Assembly: GCF_017744155.1 (NCBI RefSeq)
Contig: NZ_JAGHQT010000003.1
Coordinates: forward strand, 126,001-190,000
Reading direction: 5' to 3'
DNA: 64,000 nt
Source: Endozoicomonas sp. G2_1
Lineage (GTDB): Bacteria > Pseudomonadota > Gammaproteobacteria > Enterobacterales > Alteromonadaceae
Part shown: one piece after another, positions 47,698 to 56,984 of the stretch
Layout of the letters: every line of letters starts with the position of its first letter
Numbering within the stretch: position 1 is the first letter of the stretch
Program-made: the position numbers and the translations under genes
Notes under the pieces: generated by a model
What the model was told of the DNA's origin: nothing
Seen by the model: the letters and a program-made list of their open reading frames with translations, nothing else
Database searches by the model: none

Positions 47698-49035
47698 ATG
47701 GATAAAAGCTTACTTGAGAACCTTGAAATTGCCTTGTCTCAGTCTCCTGAAAATACGGCTTTGAGGTTTACCATTATTTATCAGTATTTTGAATTTGATG
47801 AGTTTGAACGTTGCGCTGAACTTATCGCGGAAGTTAAAACTGATGATTTAGAAATAGAGCAACAACTAATTGCAGCTAGAGTATTTTTGGCTTTAGCGCA
47901 ATATGAACAGGCGTTGAGTACTTTAACAAAGGCCTCACCAGAAAGTGATCTACTGAAGTCGAAAATTCATCATGCATTGAATGAGCGGGAGAGTGCAATA
48001 GCTTTCTATGAACTTGCTGTAGAAGAGAATCCGGCATTAGAAGATCTTGAATATGCAAAACTTTTACAAGCGGCGACAGTCAAGACACCAGGTGGCTCAA
48101 GAATGAAGTTGCGCGTTATTTCAAATGATAATACGGATGACATCGAAATCACTAGGCTAGTCCACCCTCAAGACGAAAAAGTAACATTTGATGATGTTGG
48201 CGGTTTAGAGCATGTCAAAAAGCAAATACGGAAAAAAATAATCACCCCTTTTCAAAAGCCAACGCTGTTTAGTCGGTTTAAAAAACGAATAGGCGGAGGT
48301 ATTTTGCTTTATGGTCCTCCTGGGTGCGGTAAGACTTTGTTGGCTAGGGCAACGGCTGGCGAATGCAATGCAAAATTTTATAATGTCGCTATTTCAGATA
48401 TTCTCGATATGTATATTGGTGAGTCAGAGCGCAAGCTTCATGCTATTTTTGAGCAAGCGAGGGCGAATACACCGTCAGTAATTTTTTTTGATGAAATAGA
48501 AGCGTTAGCAGCTAAACGTCAGAATACGAGAGAAGCCACATCATCAAAACTTGTCAGCCAATTCTTATCTGAACTCGATGGCTTTGCCCAAGACAACCAA
48601 GGTGTATTAATTTTGGGAGCTACCAATGTACCCTGGGCGTTAGATCCTGCGTTTAGGCGTCCGGGCCGTTTTGATAGAGTTGTTTTCATTGCACCACCAG
48701 ATCAAGAGGCTCGCAATAATATTGTTCAAGGATTGTTAAGAGATAGACCCGGTGGTGATTCTATTGATGCGAGAAAAATAGCAAAGCAAACAGGCGGTTT
48801 TTCTGGTGCAGATCTAATGAACTTGGTGGAATCAGCTGTGGATGAAGCAATTGACGAGTCAATTGAAAACGGCCGAGAAATCCCTCTAAGCGAAGGTCAT
48901 TTTGAGCAAGCGTTAAAAGACAGTAAGTCGACGACTTTAGAATGGTTAACCATGGCGAGAAACTATGCGAAGTATGCTAATGATTCTGGCCAGTATGATG
49001 ACGTTGTCACTTTTTTGAAAAAATACGGTAAGTAA
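47698..49035 (+). CDS. TPR-AAA+ ATPase, Cdc48/katanin-like
   Basis: A 445-aa protein from ATG 47698 (an in-frame TTG at 47644 is less likely). The N-terminal ~140 residues are TPR-like helices. Then comes one AAA+ module with Walker A GPPGCGKT, Walker B VIFFDEIE, sensor ATNVPWALDPA and the arginine-finger segment FRRPGRFD. The closest general type is the single-ring classical AAA group (p97/katanin/Vps4-like), uncommon in bacteria. The TPR region probably recruits clients. It leads a rightward block of a small membrane protein, a TPR membrane protein and creBCD, with gaps of at most 83 bases. Confidence 0.85.
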   Translation: MDKSLLENLEIALSQSPENTALRFTIIYQYFEFDEFERCAELIAEVKTDDLEIEQQLIAARVFLALAQYEQALSTLTKASPESDLLKSKIHHALNERESAIAFYELAVEENPALEDLEYAKLLQAATVKTPGGSRMKLRVISNDNTDDIEITRLVHPQDEKVTFDDVGGLEHVKKQIRKKIITPFQKPTLFSRFKKRIGGGILLYGPPGCGKTLLARATAGECNAKFYNVAISDILDMYIGESERKLHAIFEQARANTPSVIFFDEIEALAAKRQNTREATSSKLVSQFLSELDGFAQDNQGVLILGATNVPWALDPAFRRPGRFDRVVFIAPPDQEARNNIVQGLLRDRPGGDSIDARKIAKQTGGFSGADLMNLVESAVDEAIDESIENGREIPLSEGHFEQALKDSKSTTLEWLTMARNYAKYANDSGQYDDVVTFLKKYGK

Positions 49036-49039
49036 TTGC

Positions 49040-49504
49040 ATGAATAGTTACCAAATAGTTGATGAGCCTCGCGCTAGTCGTTGGTCGAAAAAATCCGTAG
49101 ATCCGATGTGGCCTTTGTTGGCTTTTATGCTTGGGGGGGCGATTTTTAGCTGGTTGTGGTATGCACTAAACAGCATCGCTTTAAATAGCTCTAGTCGCAA
49201 CAAAGAGCTGTTCATCATAGGCGCTGCACTATTAGTTTTTACTTGTATGTATATTGGTTTGGGAGCCTTGATTGAAGGAGGTGCTCTAGCCGATATCAAT
49301 ATTCAATACATTAAGATATGTATTACTAGTATAGAGCTTATTTTTTGCTACAAACTCTATCTTATGCAGCAGCCAAGTTTTGATCTTTATGAGTATTTTA
49401 ACGGTGATATTGCTAGCCCAGCAGTAGGCTTAGTCTTGGCTCTTCTCGCGGGTAAAAAAGTGGAAATTTTCATTATAAACCTATTGCTGACGGGAGCTGC
49501 TTAA
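49040..49504 (+). CDS. Four-helix membrane protein, unknown
   Basis: A 154-aa protein with about four hydrophobic stretches (near 24-44, 56-80, 88-108 and 125-150) and no family I recognise. It starts four bases after the AAA+ gene, and its stop overlaps the next start as TAATG, so all three are translated together. It may be the membrane anchor or client of the ATPase. Confidence 0.75.
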   Translation: MNSYQIVDEPRASRWSKKSVDPMWPLLAFMLGGAIFSWLWYALNSIALNSSSRNKELFIIGAALLVFTCMYIGLGALIEGGALADINIQYIKICITSIELIFCYKLYLMQQPSFDLYEYFNGDIASPAVGLVLALLAGKKVEIFIINLLLTGAA

Positions 49505-50442
49505 TGGCATATGGCACTGATTCTATTGAACGGTTAGTTGAGCAAGCTGAGCAGAGGTATCGCTACGGGGATTTTCAAGGCGGAGTAGAAGCCTTAAAAC
49601 TAGCTTTAGCTATTGAACCTGACAATGGTTTTTTACACAGCTATTTGTCTTTTGGATTAATTAATTTAAAACGCTTATTTGCTGCACAGCACGAGGCAAT
49701 AATAGGCCTAGAGTTAGAGCCTAACTCAGCTTATGCTCACTATACATTAGCAAATCTATTCCAGTTAAAGCGAGATTTTGACAAAGCTTTACAACACATT
49801 AACGATGCTCTGATTTTATCTCCAGATAACGTCAGCTTCTTGGTATTGTTAAGTGCAATACAATTGGACGTTGGGCAATTGCAGGAGGCTAAAGTGACCC
49901 TAGAGCGGGCTTTGGCACTTGCCCCGTCTGAACCTGAAGTTTTGGGCTTGTTTGGCGACTATTGGTATGAGTTGAATGAACTATCCAAGGCTGAGATTTA
50001 CTATAACGAAGCTCTTAGTATTGAACCTCAACATTTTAGCTCTCTTGTTGGTAAGGGGCGCACTTTATTGCGTAATGGCAATGTGATAGAGGCAAAAGAA
50101 CACGCAATTTGGGCCTTACAACAACAGCCTAATAATAGTACTGCACTGGCTTTGTTGACTAGTGTTAAAGCTCGTCAAAGCCCGCTAATGGGAATTTGGT
50201 GGCGCATAAATACTTGGCTGGTTAGTGGTAACAATGCTCGAACAATTGTATTGCTAATTTCGGCTTATATTTTTTTCAGAGTGACTTCTGTCGCTTTGGT
50301 TGATTTTGGTTATGGTGCTATTGGTACTGGTGTTTCACTTTTTTGGCTTGTCATTGTTGTATATATGTGGGTTGGGCCAACGTGGTTTAATAAAAAACTG
50401 AAGGCTGAACTCGAGACCGTTAATCTCGATAGGAACTTTTAA
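49504..50442 (+). CDS. TPR protein with C-terminal membrane hairpin
   Basis: A 312-aa protein with about six tetratricopeptide repeats (1-215; for example AYAHYTLANLFQLKRDFDKA), then two hydrophobic segments (about 240-262 and 270-295) and a short charged tail. The repeats should face the cytoplasm. The AAA+ gene upstream also carries TPR helices, suggesting that these products assemble. It is followed by creB after 63 bases. Confidence 0.8.
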   Translation: MAYGTDSIERLVEQAEQRYRYGDFQGGVEALKLALAIEPDNGFLHSYLSFGLINLKRLFAAQHEAIIGLELEPNSAYAHYTLANLFQLKRDFDKALQHINDALILSPDNVSFLVLLSAIQLDVGQLQEAKVTLERALALAPSEPEVLGLFGDYWYELNELSKAEIYYNEALSIEPQHFSSLVGKGRTLLRNGNVIEAKEHAIWALQQQPNNSTALALLTSVKARQSPLMGIWWRINTWLVSGNNARTIVLLISAYIFFRVTSVALVDFGYGAIGTGVSLFWLVIVVYMWVGPTWFNKKLKAELETVNLDRNF

Positions 50443-50505
50443 CAAGGCCTGCCATTCGTAAAATAAGTTGATTTAGTTATCTAAATTCAAGGAATTAGTA
50501 GCAAG

Positions 50506-51192
50506 ATGAATAAGAACATTTTGGTAATTGAAGATGAGCCTAGTATTGCTGACAATGTTTGTTATTCGTTAAAACAAGAGGGCTTTGTTCCAACCTGCAA
50601 GTCTTTAGGTGGTGAAGTTTTAGCTCTTCACCGTGCCAATTCAATTGATTTTGCCTTAATTATTTTGGATGTCGGTTTACCCGACATTAATGGTTTTGAA
50701 GTTTGCAAAGCGATTCGAGAAACGTCTGATGTTCCTATTATTTTTCTTACTGCCAGAAGTGAAGAAATAGATCGGGTCGTAGGGTTAGAAATTGGTGGCG
50801 ATGACTACGTTGTAAAGCCTTTCAGTCCTAGGGAGTTAGTTGCTCGTGTTAAGGTCGTTTTAAAGCGCATTAACAGCCATAAAATAGAGGGTGTTGAGCC
50901 GGCGTTGTTTCGAGTTGAGCCTCAAGCACAACAGATATATTTTTCGGAAAAGCTACTGTCTCTTACTTACTATGAGTATGGTGTTTTAGCCACGCTGCTC
51001 AGTCAACCAGATCGTATTTTTTCGCGTACACAGCTGATGGATAAAGTTTGGAAGACTCCTGAAGAGAGTTTTGATCGTGTGATAGATACGCATATAAAAA
51101 CTATTCGGGCAAAGCTAAGAAATATTGACCCGACATACAACCCGATCGCGACACACCGAGGTGTTGGCTATAGCATTAAGCTAGGTAAGTAA
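50506..51192 (+). CDS. creB: CreB-like OmpR-family response regulator
   Basis: A 228-aa regulator with a complete receiver (D10/E11, phospho-acceptor D55 in LIILDVGLP, T82, K104) and a winged-helix DNA-binding domain (RTQLMDKVW; DTHIKTIRAKLR). The creB identity rests on the adjacent sensor kinase and creD. In Aeromonas the homologous pair (BlrAB) controls beta-lactamases, and in E. coli CreBC responds to metabolic and cell-envelope cues. The kinase gene begins one base after its stop. Confidence 0.88.
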   Translation: MNKNILVIEDEPSIADNVCYSLKQEGFVPTCKSLGGEVLALHRANSIDFALIILDVGLPDINGFEVCKAIRETSDVPIIFLTARSEEIDRVVGLEIGGDDYVVKPFSPRELVARVKVVLKRINSHKIEGVEPALFRVEPQAQQIYFSEKLLSLTYYEYGVLATLLSQPDRIFSRTQLMDKVWKTPEESFDRVIDTHIKTIRAKLRNIDPTYNPIATHRGVGYSIKLGK

Positions 51193-51193
51193 T

Positions 51194-52615
51194 ATGAGCT
51201 TAACGCTTCGAATATTTTTAGCGTACTTTGTTATCGCAGTGGCTGCTGGCGCCATTTTCTTAAATGTTTTTATGTCAGAGCTTAAACCGGGGATGAGACA
51301 ATCGTCAGAAGATAGTCTTGTTGACATGGCTAACTTGCTAGCGGAACTTGTTGCCCCAGAGTTTGTTCACAGCCCAGAAAAACTACAAACGTTTACCCCA
51401 GCAGTGGCTAAGTTTTTAGAACGCAAATACAAAGCCGAAATATTTTCTGTTAATAAACGCAGCAGTGTTTTGAGAGTATATATTACGGATGCTAAAGGTA
51501 TTGTGCGCTATGACTCGTCAGGTATTGATATAGGTGCCAACTATTCACGCTGGAATGATGTCTATTTAACACTTCGAGGTCGATATGGTGCGCGCAGTAC
51601 CAAGTCTGATCCAGATGACGAGTTTAGTACGGTAATGCATGTCGCTGCACCTATTGTTAGTCAGGGTAAAATCGTTGGTGTACTTACAGTGGCTAAACCC
51701 AATTTTTCAGTACAGCCATTTATTGATATTGCTTATCAAAAGGTTATTCAGCAAGGGCTCGTGCTTATCGTGTTGTCTTTAATTGTTGCGCTCTCCATTG
51801 CTTATTTATTGACACGTTCAATACGCAGGTTAGTTACTTATGCCGACAATGCCAGTCGTGGTACCAGCGCTCAATTGCCTAAAGTACATGAAGCTGAGCT
51901 ATCGAAGCTTGCAATATCCATTGAAAATATGCGTGTGGAATTAGAGGGTAAAGATTATGTTGAAAAGTATGTGCATGCGCTGACACATGAACTAAAAAGC
52001 CCTATCGCCGCTATCAAAGGGGCAAGTGAGCTGTTGTCACCACATATGCCTGAGGTCGACCAAGCCAAGTTCATTGATAACATTGGTAAAGAAGTTGATC
52101 GAATGGACAATATGGTAAATCGTTTACTCGGGTTGGTGGCTGTTGAAAAACAAGAAGCGTTGAACGTGATAGAACCTGTCGATGTGCAACAGCTTTGCCT
52201 TGATGTTATCGCCAGTAAACAGGTGCAACTAGATGCAAAAAAATTAGTCGTCGAACTTAAGTCTGCGCAAAGTTCTATGGTTCAGGGCGATGGTTTTTTA
52301 CTCAATCAAGCCATCGATAATCTCATACAAAATGCGATTGAATTTGCTAATCCAGATAGTGAAATAAGCGTTTTGGTGGGTGCTGATCATGCGGTATTGA
52401 ACGTGTCGATTATTGACCAGGGTGCATTGATTCCAGATTATGCCTTGGCAAGAGTCTTTGACCGGTTTTATTCATTACCTCGCCCTAATAGTGACGACAA
52501 AAGTTCTGGCCTGGGACTTTGCTTTGTAAAGCAGATTGCTACTTTACATGCAGGTCGCATTCAACTTGAGAATACTGATAACGGTGTAAAAGCAGTGTTA
52601 TCAATAAAAAGGTAA
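51194..52615 (+). CDS. creC: CreC-like sensor histidine kinase
   Basis: A 473-aa kinase with a membrane helix at about 5-26, a periplasmic sensor domain (about 30-185), a second helix at 187-207, HAMP, a dimerisation domain with phospho-acceptor H265 (HALTHELKSP), and an ATPase domain with N-box LDNLIQNAIEFA and G-box SSGLGLCF. Length matches E. coli CreC (474 aa). The likely partner is CreB, encoded one base upstream. Confidence 0.9.
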   Translation: MSLTLRIFLAYFVIAVAAGAIFLNVFMSELKPGMRQSSEDSLVDMANLLAELVAPEFVHSPEKLQTFTPAVAKFLERKYKAEIFSVNKRSSVLRVYITDAKGIVRYDSSGIDIGANYSRWNDVYLTLRGRYGARSTKSDPDDEFSTVMHVAAPIVSQGKIVGVLTVAKPNFSVQPFIDIAYQKVIQQGLVLIVLSLIVALSIAYLLTRSIRRLVTYADNASRGTSAQLPKVHEAELSKLAISIENMRVELEGKDYVEKYVHALTHELKSPIAAIKGASELLSPHMPEVDQAKFIDNIGKEVDRMDNMVNRLLGLVAVEKQEALNVIEPVDVQQLCLDVIASKQVQLDAKKLVVELKSAQSSMVQGDGFLLNQAIDNLIQNAIEFANPDSEISVLVGADHAVLNVSIIDQGALIPDYALARVFDRFYSLPRPNSDDKSSGLGLCFVKQIATLHAGRIQLENTDNGVKAVLSIKR

Positions 52616-52698
52616 TTTCTAGGCGCTACACACAACAAAAACACATCCAGCACATATATGAACTCTATCCTGATTTAAACTAATCAGGAGGGTTACAC

Positions 52699-54072
52699 AT
52701 GCAAAAACAACTTGCCATCAAATTGAGCGCGATAGCATTCATTACATTGGTTTTGATGTTACCGTTACAAATGATCTCAGGAAAAATAGACGAACGAGCA
52801 TTTTATTTAGCGCAAGCTAAACAAGCTGTTAGTGATAGTTGGACGACAGAGCAGCTGTTATTACCAGCATTGCTGATTTTACCGTATGAAGTGCATCGCA
52901 AAGTATACGTTACTGACAGTGTCAGCAAAAAGGTCACGAGCCGAATTCAAAAAACTAGTTATAACAAACTGATAGTGCCAGATAAGCTATTCTTATCTGC
53001 GACTATAGACAACAGTATCAGGCAAAAAGGTATTTATAAGGTACCTGTTTACACATCTGAAGTTAATGTTAGCGGTGCATTTAGCGGTAACCTGATAAAT
53101 GAGTACAAAAAACAACTAGTCGAGCAGCACGATAAGGTTGTATTTAAAGCGCCGTATTTTTCGGCTTTTGTATCTGATCCGCGAGGAATAATCAGTATTC
53201 CATCACTTACTTGGCAGGGCCAGGCTGTCGAGTTTAAACCAGGTAGTCAGTTACCTAAGAAGAACGCGGGTATTCATGCCTATTTACCTGATATTAAAGA
53301 AAAAGGGCTTAATCAATTTTCGTATGTCTTAAAAATGAGAGGAATGGAACAGTTGTCTCTTATTCCTGCTGCTTTAGAAAACACTTTCCATGCAGCCTCA
53401 TCGTGGCCTCACCCTCAGTTTATTGGTGACTTTTTGCCAACTGAAAATGAAGTCAGTGAGCAAGGGTATCAGGCAAAATGGAATATCAATTCGTTTGCCA
53501 ACAATATTCAAGACAAGGTATTGAGTTGCGAGAAATCGAGCTGTGATAGTCTTTTCCATGGAGCTCTTGGTGTCAAACATATTGAGACAGTAGATGTATA
53601 TTTGCAGTCTGAGCGCACAGTCAAATATGGCTTACTGTTTATTGGTTTATGCTTTATTACTTTTTTTATCTTTGAAACGATTATGAAGTTACCAATTCAC
53701 CCAATTCAATACAGCTTAGTTGGATTAGCAAATGCAATTTTCTATTTATTGCTAATTTCGTTGTCTGAAAACATTCACTTTGGACTTGCTTATTTTATTG
53801 CCAGCTTCTGCTGTGTTGCACTATTGGTATTTTATCTCAAGCCAATCTTAAGAAATGATATGTATGCTTATGTGTTTTCTGCCGTTTTAGCCAGTTTATA
53901 TGGGATTTTGTATATTATTATTAATATGGAAGATTTAGCGTTAATGATGGGATCATTTTTGACATTCTTGGTACTGGCAACTGTTATGTTTACGACTCGG
54001 AATATAGATTGGTATATGGTTGGGCATGAGCTATCAAAGCCGAACCCAAGTCAGCACCAAGACAATGTATAG
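52699..54072 (+). CDS. creD: CreD inner-membrane protein
   Basis: A 457-aa CreD family member: one N-terminal membrane helix, a large periplasmic domain (about 30-310), and about five to six C-terminal helices (from FIGLCFITFFIFETIM onward). E. coli CreD has about 450 residues. CreD is the main CreBC target in several bacteria and affects envelope integrity and colicin tolerance. AGGAGG precedes the ATG, the strongest ribosome site of the block. No TTCAC-type cre tag is visible in the 83 bases before it. Confidence 0.9.
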   Translation: MQKQLAIKLSAIAFITLVLMLPLQMISGKIDERAFYLAQAKQAVSDSWTTEQLLLPALLILPYEVHRKVYVTDSVSKKVTSRIQKTSYNKLIVPDKLFLSATIDNSIRQKGIYKVPVYTSEVNVSGAFSGNLINEYKKQLVEQHDKVVFKAPYFSAFVSDPRGIISIPSLTWQGQAVEFKPGSQLPKKNAGIHAYLPDIKEKGLNQFSYVLKMRGMEQLSLIPAALENTFHAASSWPHPQFIGDFLPTENEVSEQGYQAKWNINSFANNIQDKVLSCEKSSCDSLFHGALGVKHIETVDVYLQSERTVKYGLLFIGLCFITFFIFETIMKLPIHPIQYSLVGLANAIFYLLLISLSENIHFGLAYFIASFCCVALLVFYLKPILRNDMYAYVFSAVLASLYGILYIIINMEDLALMMGSFLTFLVLATVMFTTRNIDWYMVGHELSKPNPSQHQDNV

Positions 54073-54454
54073 AGCCATTCCTGCAGTTATCTTTGGCTTG
54101 TTTATGGCTTGGGTTATCACTCAAGCCAACTTTGGCAACGATTCTCACTTGTTCGCTATAGTGGGTTGGATTCCTGGGGGCGACAAAATAGGTCATGTGA
54201 CTTTGTTTTTTCTTTTGAGTACATTAACAATTACTGCTTTTAATTTTCGAACACTAAAAATTATGTCAAATCACTGGCCTTTGGGCGCAGTGCTAGTTTT
54301 TGTAGTTGCTGTTGTTGAAGAGTGTTCTCAGTTGTTTATTTTAAGTCGAAGTTTTGATTTGTTCGATTTGCTTGCCAATAGTTTAGGAATTTACTTATCA
54401 ATTGTTCTAACTAATAAATATCTGGTGGTAAATAGAACAAAAGTTGATAGTTAA
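54065..54454 (+). CDS. VanZ-like membrane protein
   Basis: About 129 aa from ATG 54065, which overlaps the creD stop; in-frame starts at 54020 (TTG) and 54026 (ATG) are possible. Four hydrophobic segments and the family stretches GGDKIGHVTLFFLLS and VEECSQLFI...FDLFDLLANSLG place it in the VanZ family, whose founder gives low-level teicoplanin resistance in enterococci. Here it is probably an envelope protein co-expressed with CreD. Confidence 0.8.
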   Translation: MYRAIPAVIFGLFMAWVITQANFGNDSHLFAIVGWIPGGDKIGHVTLFFLLSTLTITAFNFRTLKIMSNHWPLGAVLVFVVAVVEECSQLFILSRSFDLFDLLANSLGIYLSIVLTNKYLVVNRTKVDS

Positions 54455-54519
54455 AATTATTTAAAATCAATGGTTTGATATTTTGTGTTTGTTTTTTATA
54501 AAATTTATAGAGCAAAAGC

Positions 54520-54549
54520 TTTACTTTTGTAGAGCTAGTACTCTATAAT
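54520..54549 (+). promoter_or_regulatory. Sigma-70 promoter of sRNA copy A
   Basis: TTTACT (54520-54525) and TATAAT (54544-54549), spacer 18. The spacer is identical to that of copy B. Confidence 0.78.
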
Positions 54550-54555
54550 GCAATT

Positions 54556-54646
54556 GTTCCGTTAGCGAACGCCTGTTGTAAACAATTTGTATATTCTAGC
54601 TTTCCCCATATAGCTGAGCCGGTGATTTTATCATCGGCTTTTTTTT
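54556..54646 (+). ncRNA. Putative small RNA, copy A
   Basis: About 90 nt with no open reading frame, between a strong promoter and an intrinsic terminator: stem AGCCGGTGAT/ATCATCGGCT with one G-T pair, three-base loop, T8 tail. The 5' part can form a GTTC/GAAC stem-loop followed by GCCTGTTG, and a pyrimidine-rich single-stranded middle (AGCTTTCCCC) follows. It is nearly identical to copy B 2.4 kb away over promoter, body and terminator, and a diverged copy C lies after polA. It sits between the VanZ-like gene and the convergent MocR gene. Ends are estimated. Confidence 0.68.
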
Positions 54647-54658
54647 GCCTGAAATTTA

Positions 54659-56107
54659 CTAACTTTGCTGCTGTTTGAGATATTGATTTATTAATTCCAC
54701 GATATGCTCTCGCTGTTCGCCGTTAGTATTGGCAAAACCAAGTACTAAGCCCGTTTGTTTGTCGCTGTTGTAGTAATAATCTGATAATGCTGAAGGGGCG
54801 TAGCCATAATTGAGCAAAAACTGACACAAGTGATGCTCGTCAATGCCGCTAATCTTCAATACCAAATGCATGCCCGCACTGTAAGCAACTGTTTGGCAGT
54901 TATTGGGTAACTGTTTTAGTTGTTGTTGAAGGTGCTGCCATTTTTCGTGATAGTGTTTTCTCATTCGACGAATGTGACGTGTGAAGTGGCCTTCGTCGAT
55001 AAACTCGGCGAGCACAGCTTGCTCAACCAATGGCGATTCACCACAACTGACACCTTTCAAATAACTAAAGTGTTGACTGACAGCTTTTGGCACCACTAAG
55101 TACCCGAGCCTAATACTGGGAAATAGGGTTTTGCTAAAACTGCCGAGGTAGATAACAGGGGCAGTGTCAGACAAACCTTGAATGGCCGCCACCGGCTTTT
55201 GACAAAAGTTAAATTCACTGTCGTAGTCGTCTTCAAGCAACCATGTCTTGTTTTCTGCTGCCCACGCCAATAGCGCTAATCGTTGATCAGCAGATAAAAT
55301 ACCACCCATCGGGTATTGATGCGTGGGCGTGCTATACAGGAGTTTGGCGTCTCGATATTTCGGCTGGTTAAGCTGGTCGACATCGATTGATTGTTGAGCC
55401 AATTGCACTGTGCTTATCTCGGTTTGGTAGGACTCAAATACCCGCTTAGCACTGATGTAGCCAGGCTCTTCAACAATAACTCGGTCGCCGGGATTGAGTA
55501 ACGCTTGGGCGCACAAATTTATTCCGTGTTGGACACCTTGAGTGATAATAACTTGCTCAGCATCGCATTTTACCCCGCGAGAATGTGCTAAATAGTTTAC
55601 TAACGACTGACGCAGTGGCAAATAACCTTTGATTTCGTTATAGCCGTACAGCAGCTTTCGGCTGGCGTGATGCTTTAGTAGTTGTTGCCAAATCGCAAAG
55701 GGGAATTGGTCAATTGCGGTTAAGCCGGGTGAAAAAGGGAGGTTTTTGTTGTCATCTCGTTTTAATGAGTTCAGTTGAGCTATTTTGTTGCTTAGCTTGG
55801 GTAGTGCAAATACTTGGGCTGGTTTGTGTCGGTGTCTGGTAAGTTGCTGGTGATTGAGCTTGTCGTGAATATAAACGCCACTGCCGCGCAGGCTTGTTGT
55901 GTAGCCCTCGTCACATAATTGCTCTATGGTTTTAATCACCGTATTTCGACTGATACTGAGCTCGTCAGCAAGTCGCCTTGATGAAGGTAGCCTCATACTA
56001 GGTGCTAATTCACCTGTGATAATTTTCGCGACAATTTGACGGTACAACTGTTGTTGTAGGTTTTGGCTCTTGTTTAAAACAATGTCATGTAAGCTGGTTA
56101 TTTCCAT
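54659..56107 (-). CDS. MocR/GntR-family regulator with aminotransferase domain
   Basis: A 482-aa regulator: N-terminal GntR winged helix (LPSSRRLADELSISRNTVIKTIEQL) joined to a fold-type I aminotransferase domain. The PLP lysine is in GSFSKTLFPSIRLGY, and the segments LLEDDYDSEF and NPGDRVIVEEPGY are typical. MocR proteins such as PdxR sense PLP or amino-acid adducts. It is divergent from an FMN-binding split-barrel gene, 119 bases start to start, which is its likely target. Confidence 0.9.
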   Translation of the reverse strand: MEITSLHDIVLNKSQNLQQQLYRQIVAKIITGELAPSMRLPSSRRLADELSISRNTVIKTIEQLCDEGYTTSLRGSGVYIHDKLNHQQLTRHRHKPAQVFALPKLSNKIAQLNSLKRDDNKNLPFSPGLTAIDQFPFAIWQQLLKHHASRKLLYGYNEIKGYLPLRQSLVNYLAHSRGVKCDAEQVIITQGVQHGINLCAQALLNPGDRVIVEEPGYISAKRVFESYQTEISTVQLAQQSIDVDQLNQPKYRDAKLLYSTPTHQYPMGGILSADQRLALLAWAAENKTWLLEDDYDSEFNFCQKPVAAIQGLSDTAPVIYLGSFSKTLFPSIRLGYLVVPKAVSQHFSYLKGVSCGESPLVEQAVLAEFIDEGHFTRHIRRMRKHYHEKWQHLQQQLKQLPNNCQTVAYSAGMHLVLKISGIDEHHLCQFLLNYGYAPSALSDYYYNSDKQTGLVLGFANTNGEQREHIVELINQYLKQQQS

Positions 56108-56135
56108 CTCGTTTAAGATAATTCCGCAAATAAAC

Positions 56136-56165
56136 TGGATCTATCACTTGTATTTTATTGGTACT
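56136..56165. promoter_or_regulatory. Candidate MocR operator (direct repeat)
   Basis: TGGATCT (56136-56142) and TGGTACT (56159-56165) recur 23 bases apart, about two helical turns, in the divergent MocR/NimA intergenic region. MocR-type regulators commonly bind direct repeats there. The match is short and the assignment is an inference. Confidence 0.35.
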
Positions 56166-56226
56166 TTTTAGCATACCAAAAATATTGATAATAGCTGCAT
56201 TGATTTCATATTTCGTTGAGCAATGT

Positions 56227-56811
56227 ATGTCTGAACAAGTTAAACACACCAGAAGAACTAAAGTTCGTCGAGCTAATAAGCGCGCGAGTTATGATCGCGA
56301 CCAAATTATTAGGTTGGTTGAAGACGTTAAGTTGGGCCACTTGGCGATGGTGGTTGATGGTGAGCCTCTGGTGATGCCAATCACTTTGTGGGCGCACGAA
56401 AACAATCTCTATATTCACTTAGCTAACAACAACAGAATTCAGCGCTATTTAGAGTCGGGTAAGCAGGTATGTATTTCTGTCTGTGAATCGAAGGAGTGGG
56501 TGTTGGCTAAATCAGCCTACCATCATAGCGCCAATTATCGTTCAGCGGTGATTTACTGCTCAGGCACTAAGGTGCTAGATCGTGACGAATTTAATCAGAG
56601 TTTTAAAACCTGTATTAACCAAATTGAAGTCGACCGTTGGGATAAAATTAGGCCGCCGAATGACAAAGAGTGGAAAGTCACTGCTCTGATGAAATTAACT
56701 ATTGATGAGGGTAGTTTTAAGTCGCGATCTGGCGGCTCAATAGAAGAGCCAGAGGATTTAGCATTACCTGTCGAAAACGGTGTAAAAGCGATTTGTCCAT
56801 TTCATAATTAA
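56227..56811 (+). CDS. FMN-binding split-barrel protein, NimA/pyridoxamine-oxidase-like
   Basis: About 194 aa from ATG 56227 (upstream in-frame starts exist but extend into the likely promoter). It has the PNPOx-like split barrel: GHLAMVVDGEPLVMPITLW then NLYIHLANNNRIQRYLESG, and CISVCESKEWV, as in the 5-nitroimidazole resistance protein NimA group. The exact reaction is unknown; FMN-dependent reduction or binding is likely. Divergence from a PLP-sensing MocR gene suggests a link to vitamin B6 or amino-acid metabolism. A basic N-terminal extension (HTRRTKVRRANKR) precedes the domain. Confidence 0.82.
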   Translation: MSEQVKHTRRTKVRRANKRASYDRDQIIRLVEDVKLGHLAMVVDGEPLVMPITLWAHENNLYIHLANNNRIQRYLESGKQVCISVCESKEWVLAKSAYHHSANYRSAVIYCSGTKVLDRDEFNQSFKTCINQIEVDRWDKIRPPNDKEWKVTALMKLTIDEGSFKSRSGGSIEEPEDLALPVENGVKAICPFHN

Positions 56812-56948
56812 TTGCTTTTTAATCATATTCTGCCTTTTAATCAAACAGAAAAATAAATTTCTGACTAAAAAGTTAATTTTTATTTTCTTTTATATCATGT
56901 GCTTATAATTTTTCTGACGATTTTGTATAAGTTTTTTAGAGTAAGTGC

Positions 56949-56978
56949 TTTACTTTTGTAGAGCTAGTACTCTATAAT
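56949..56978 (+). promoter_or_regulatory. Sigma-70 promoter of sRNA copy B
   Basis: TTTACT (56949-56954) and TATAAT (56973-56978), spacer 18 and identical in sequence to that of copy A. Confidence 0.78.
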
Positions 56979-56984
56979 TAAATT

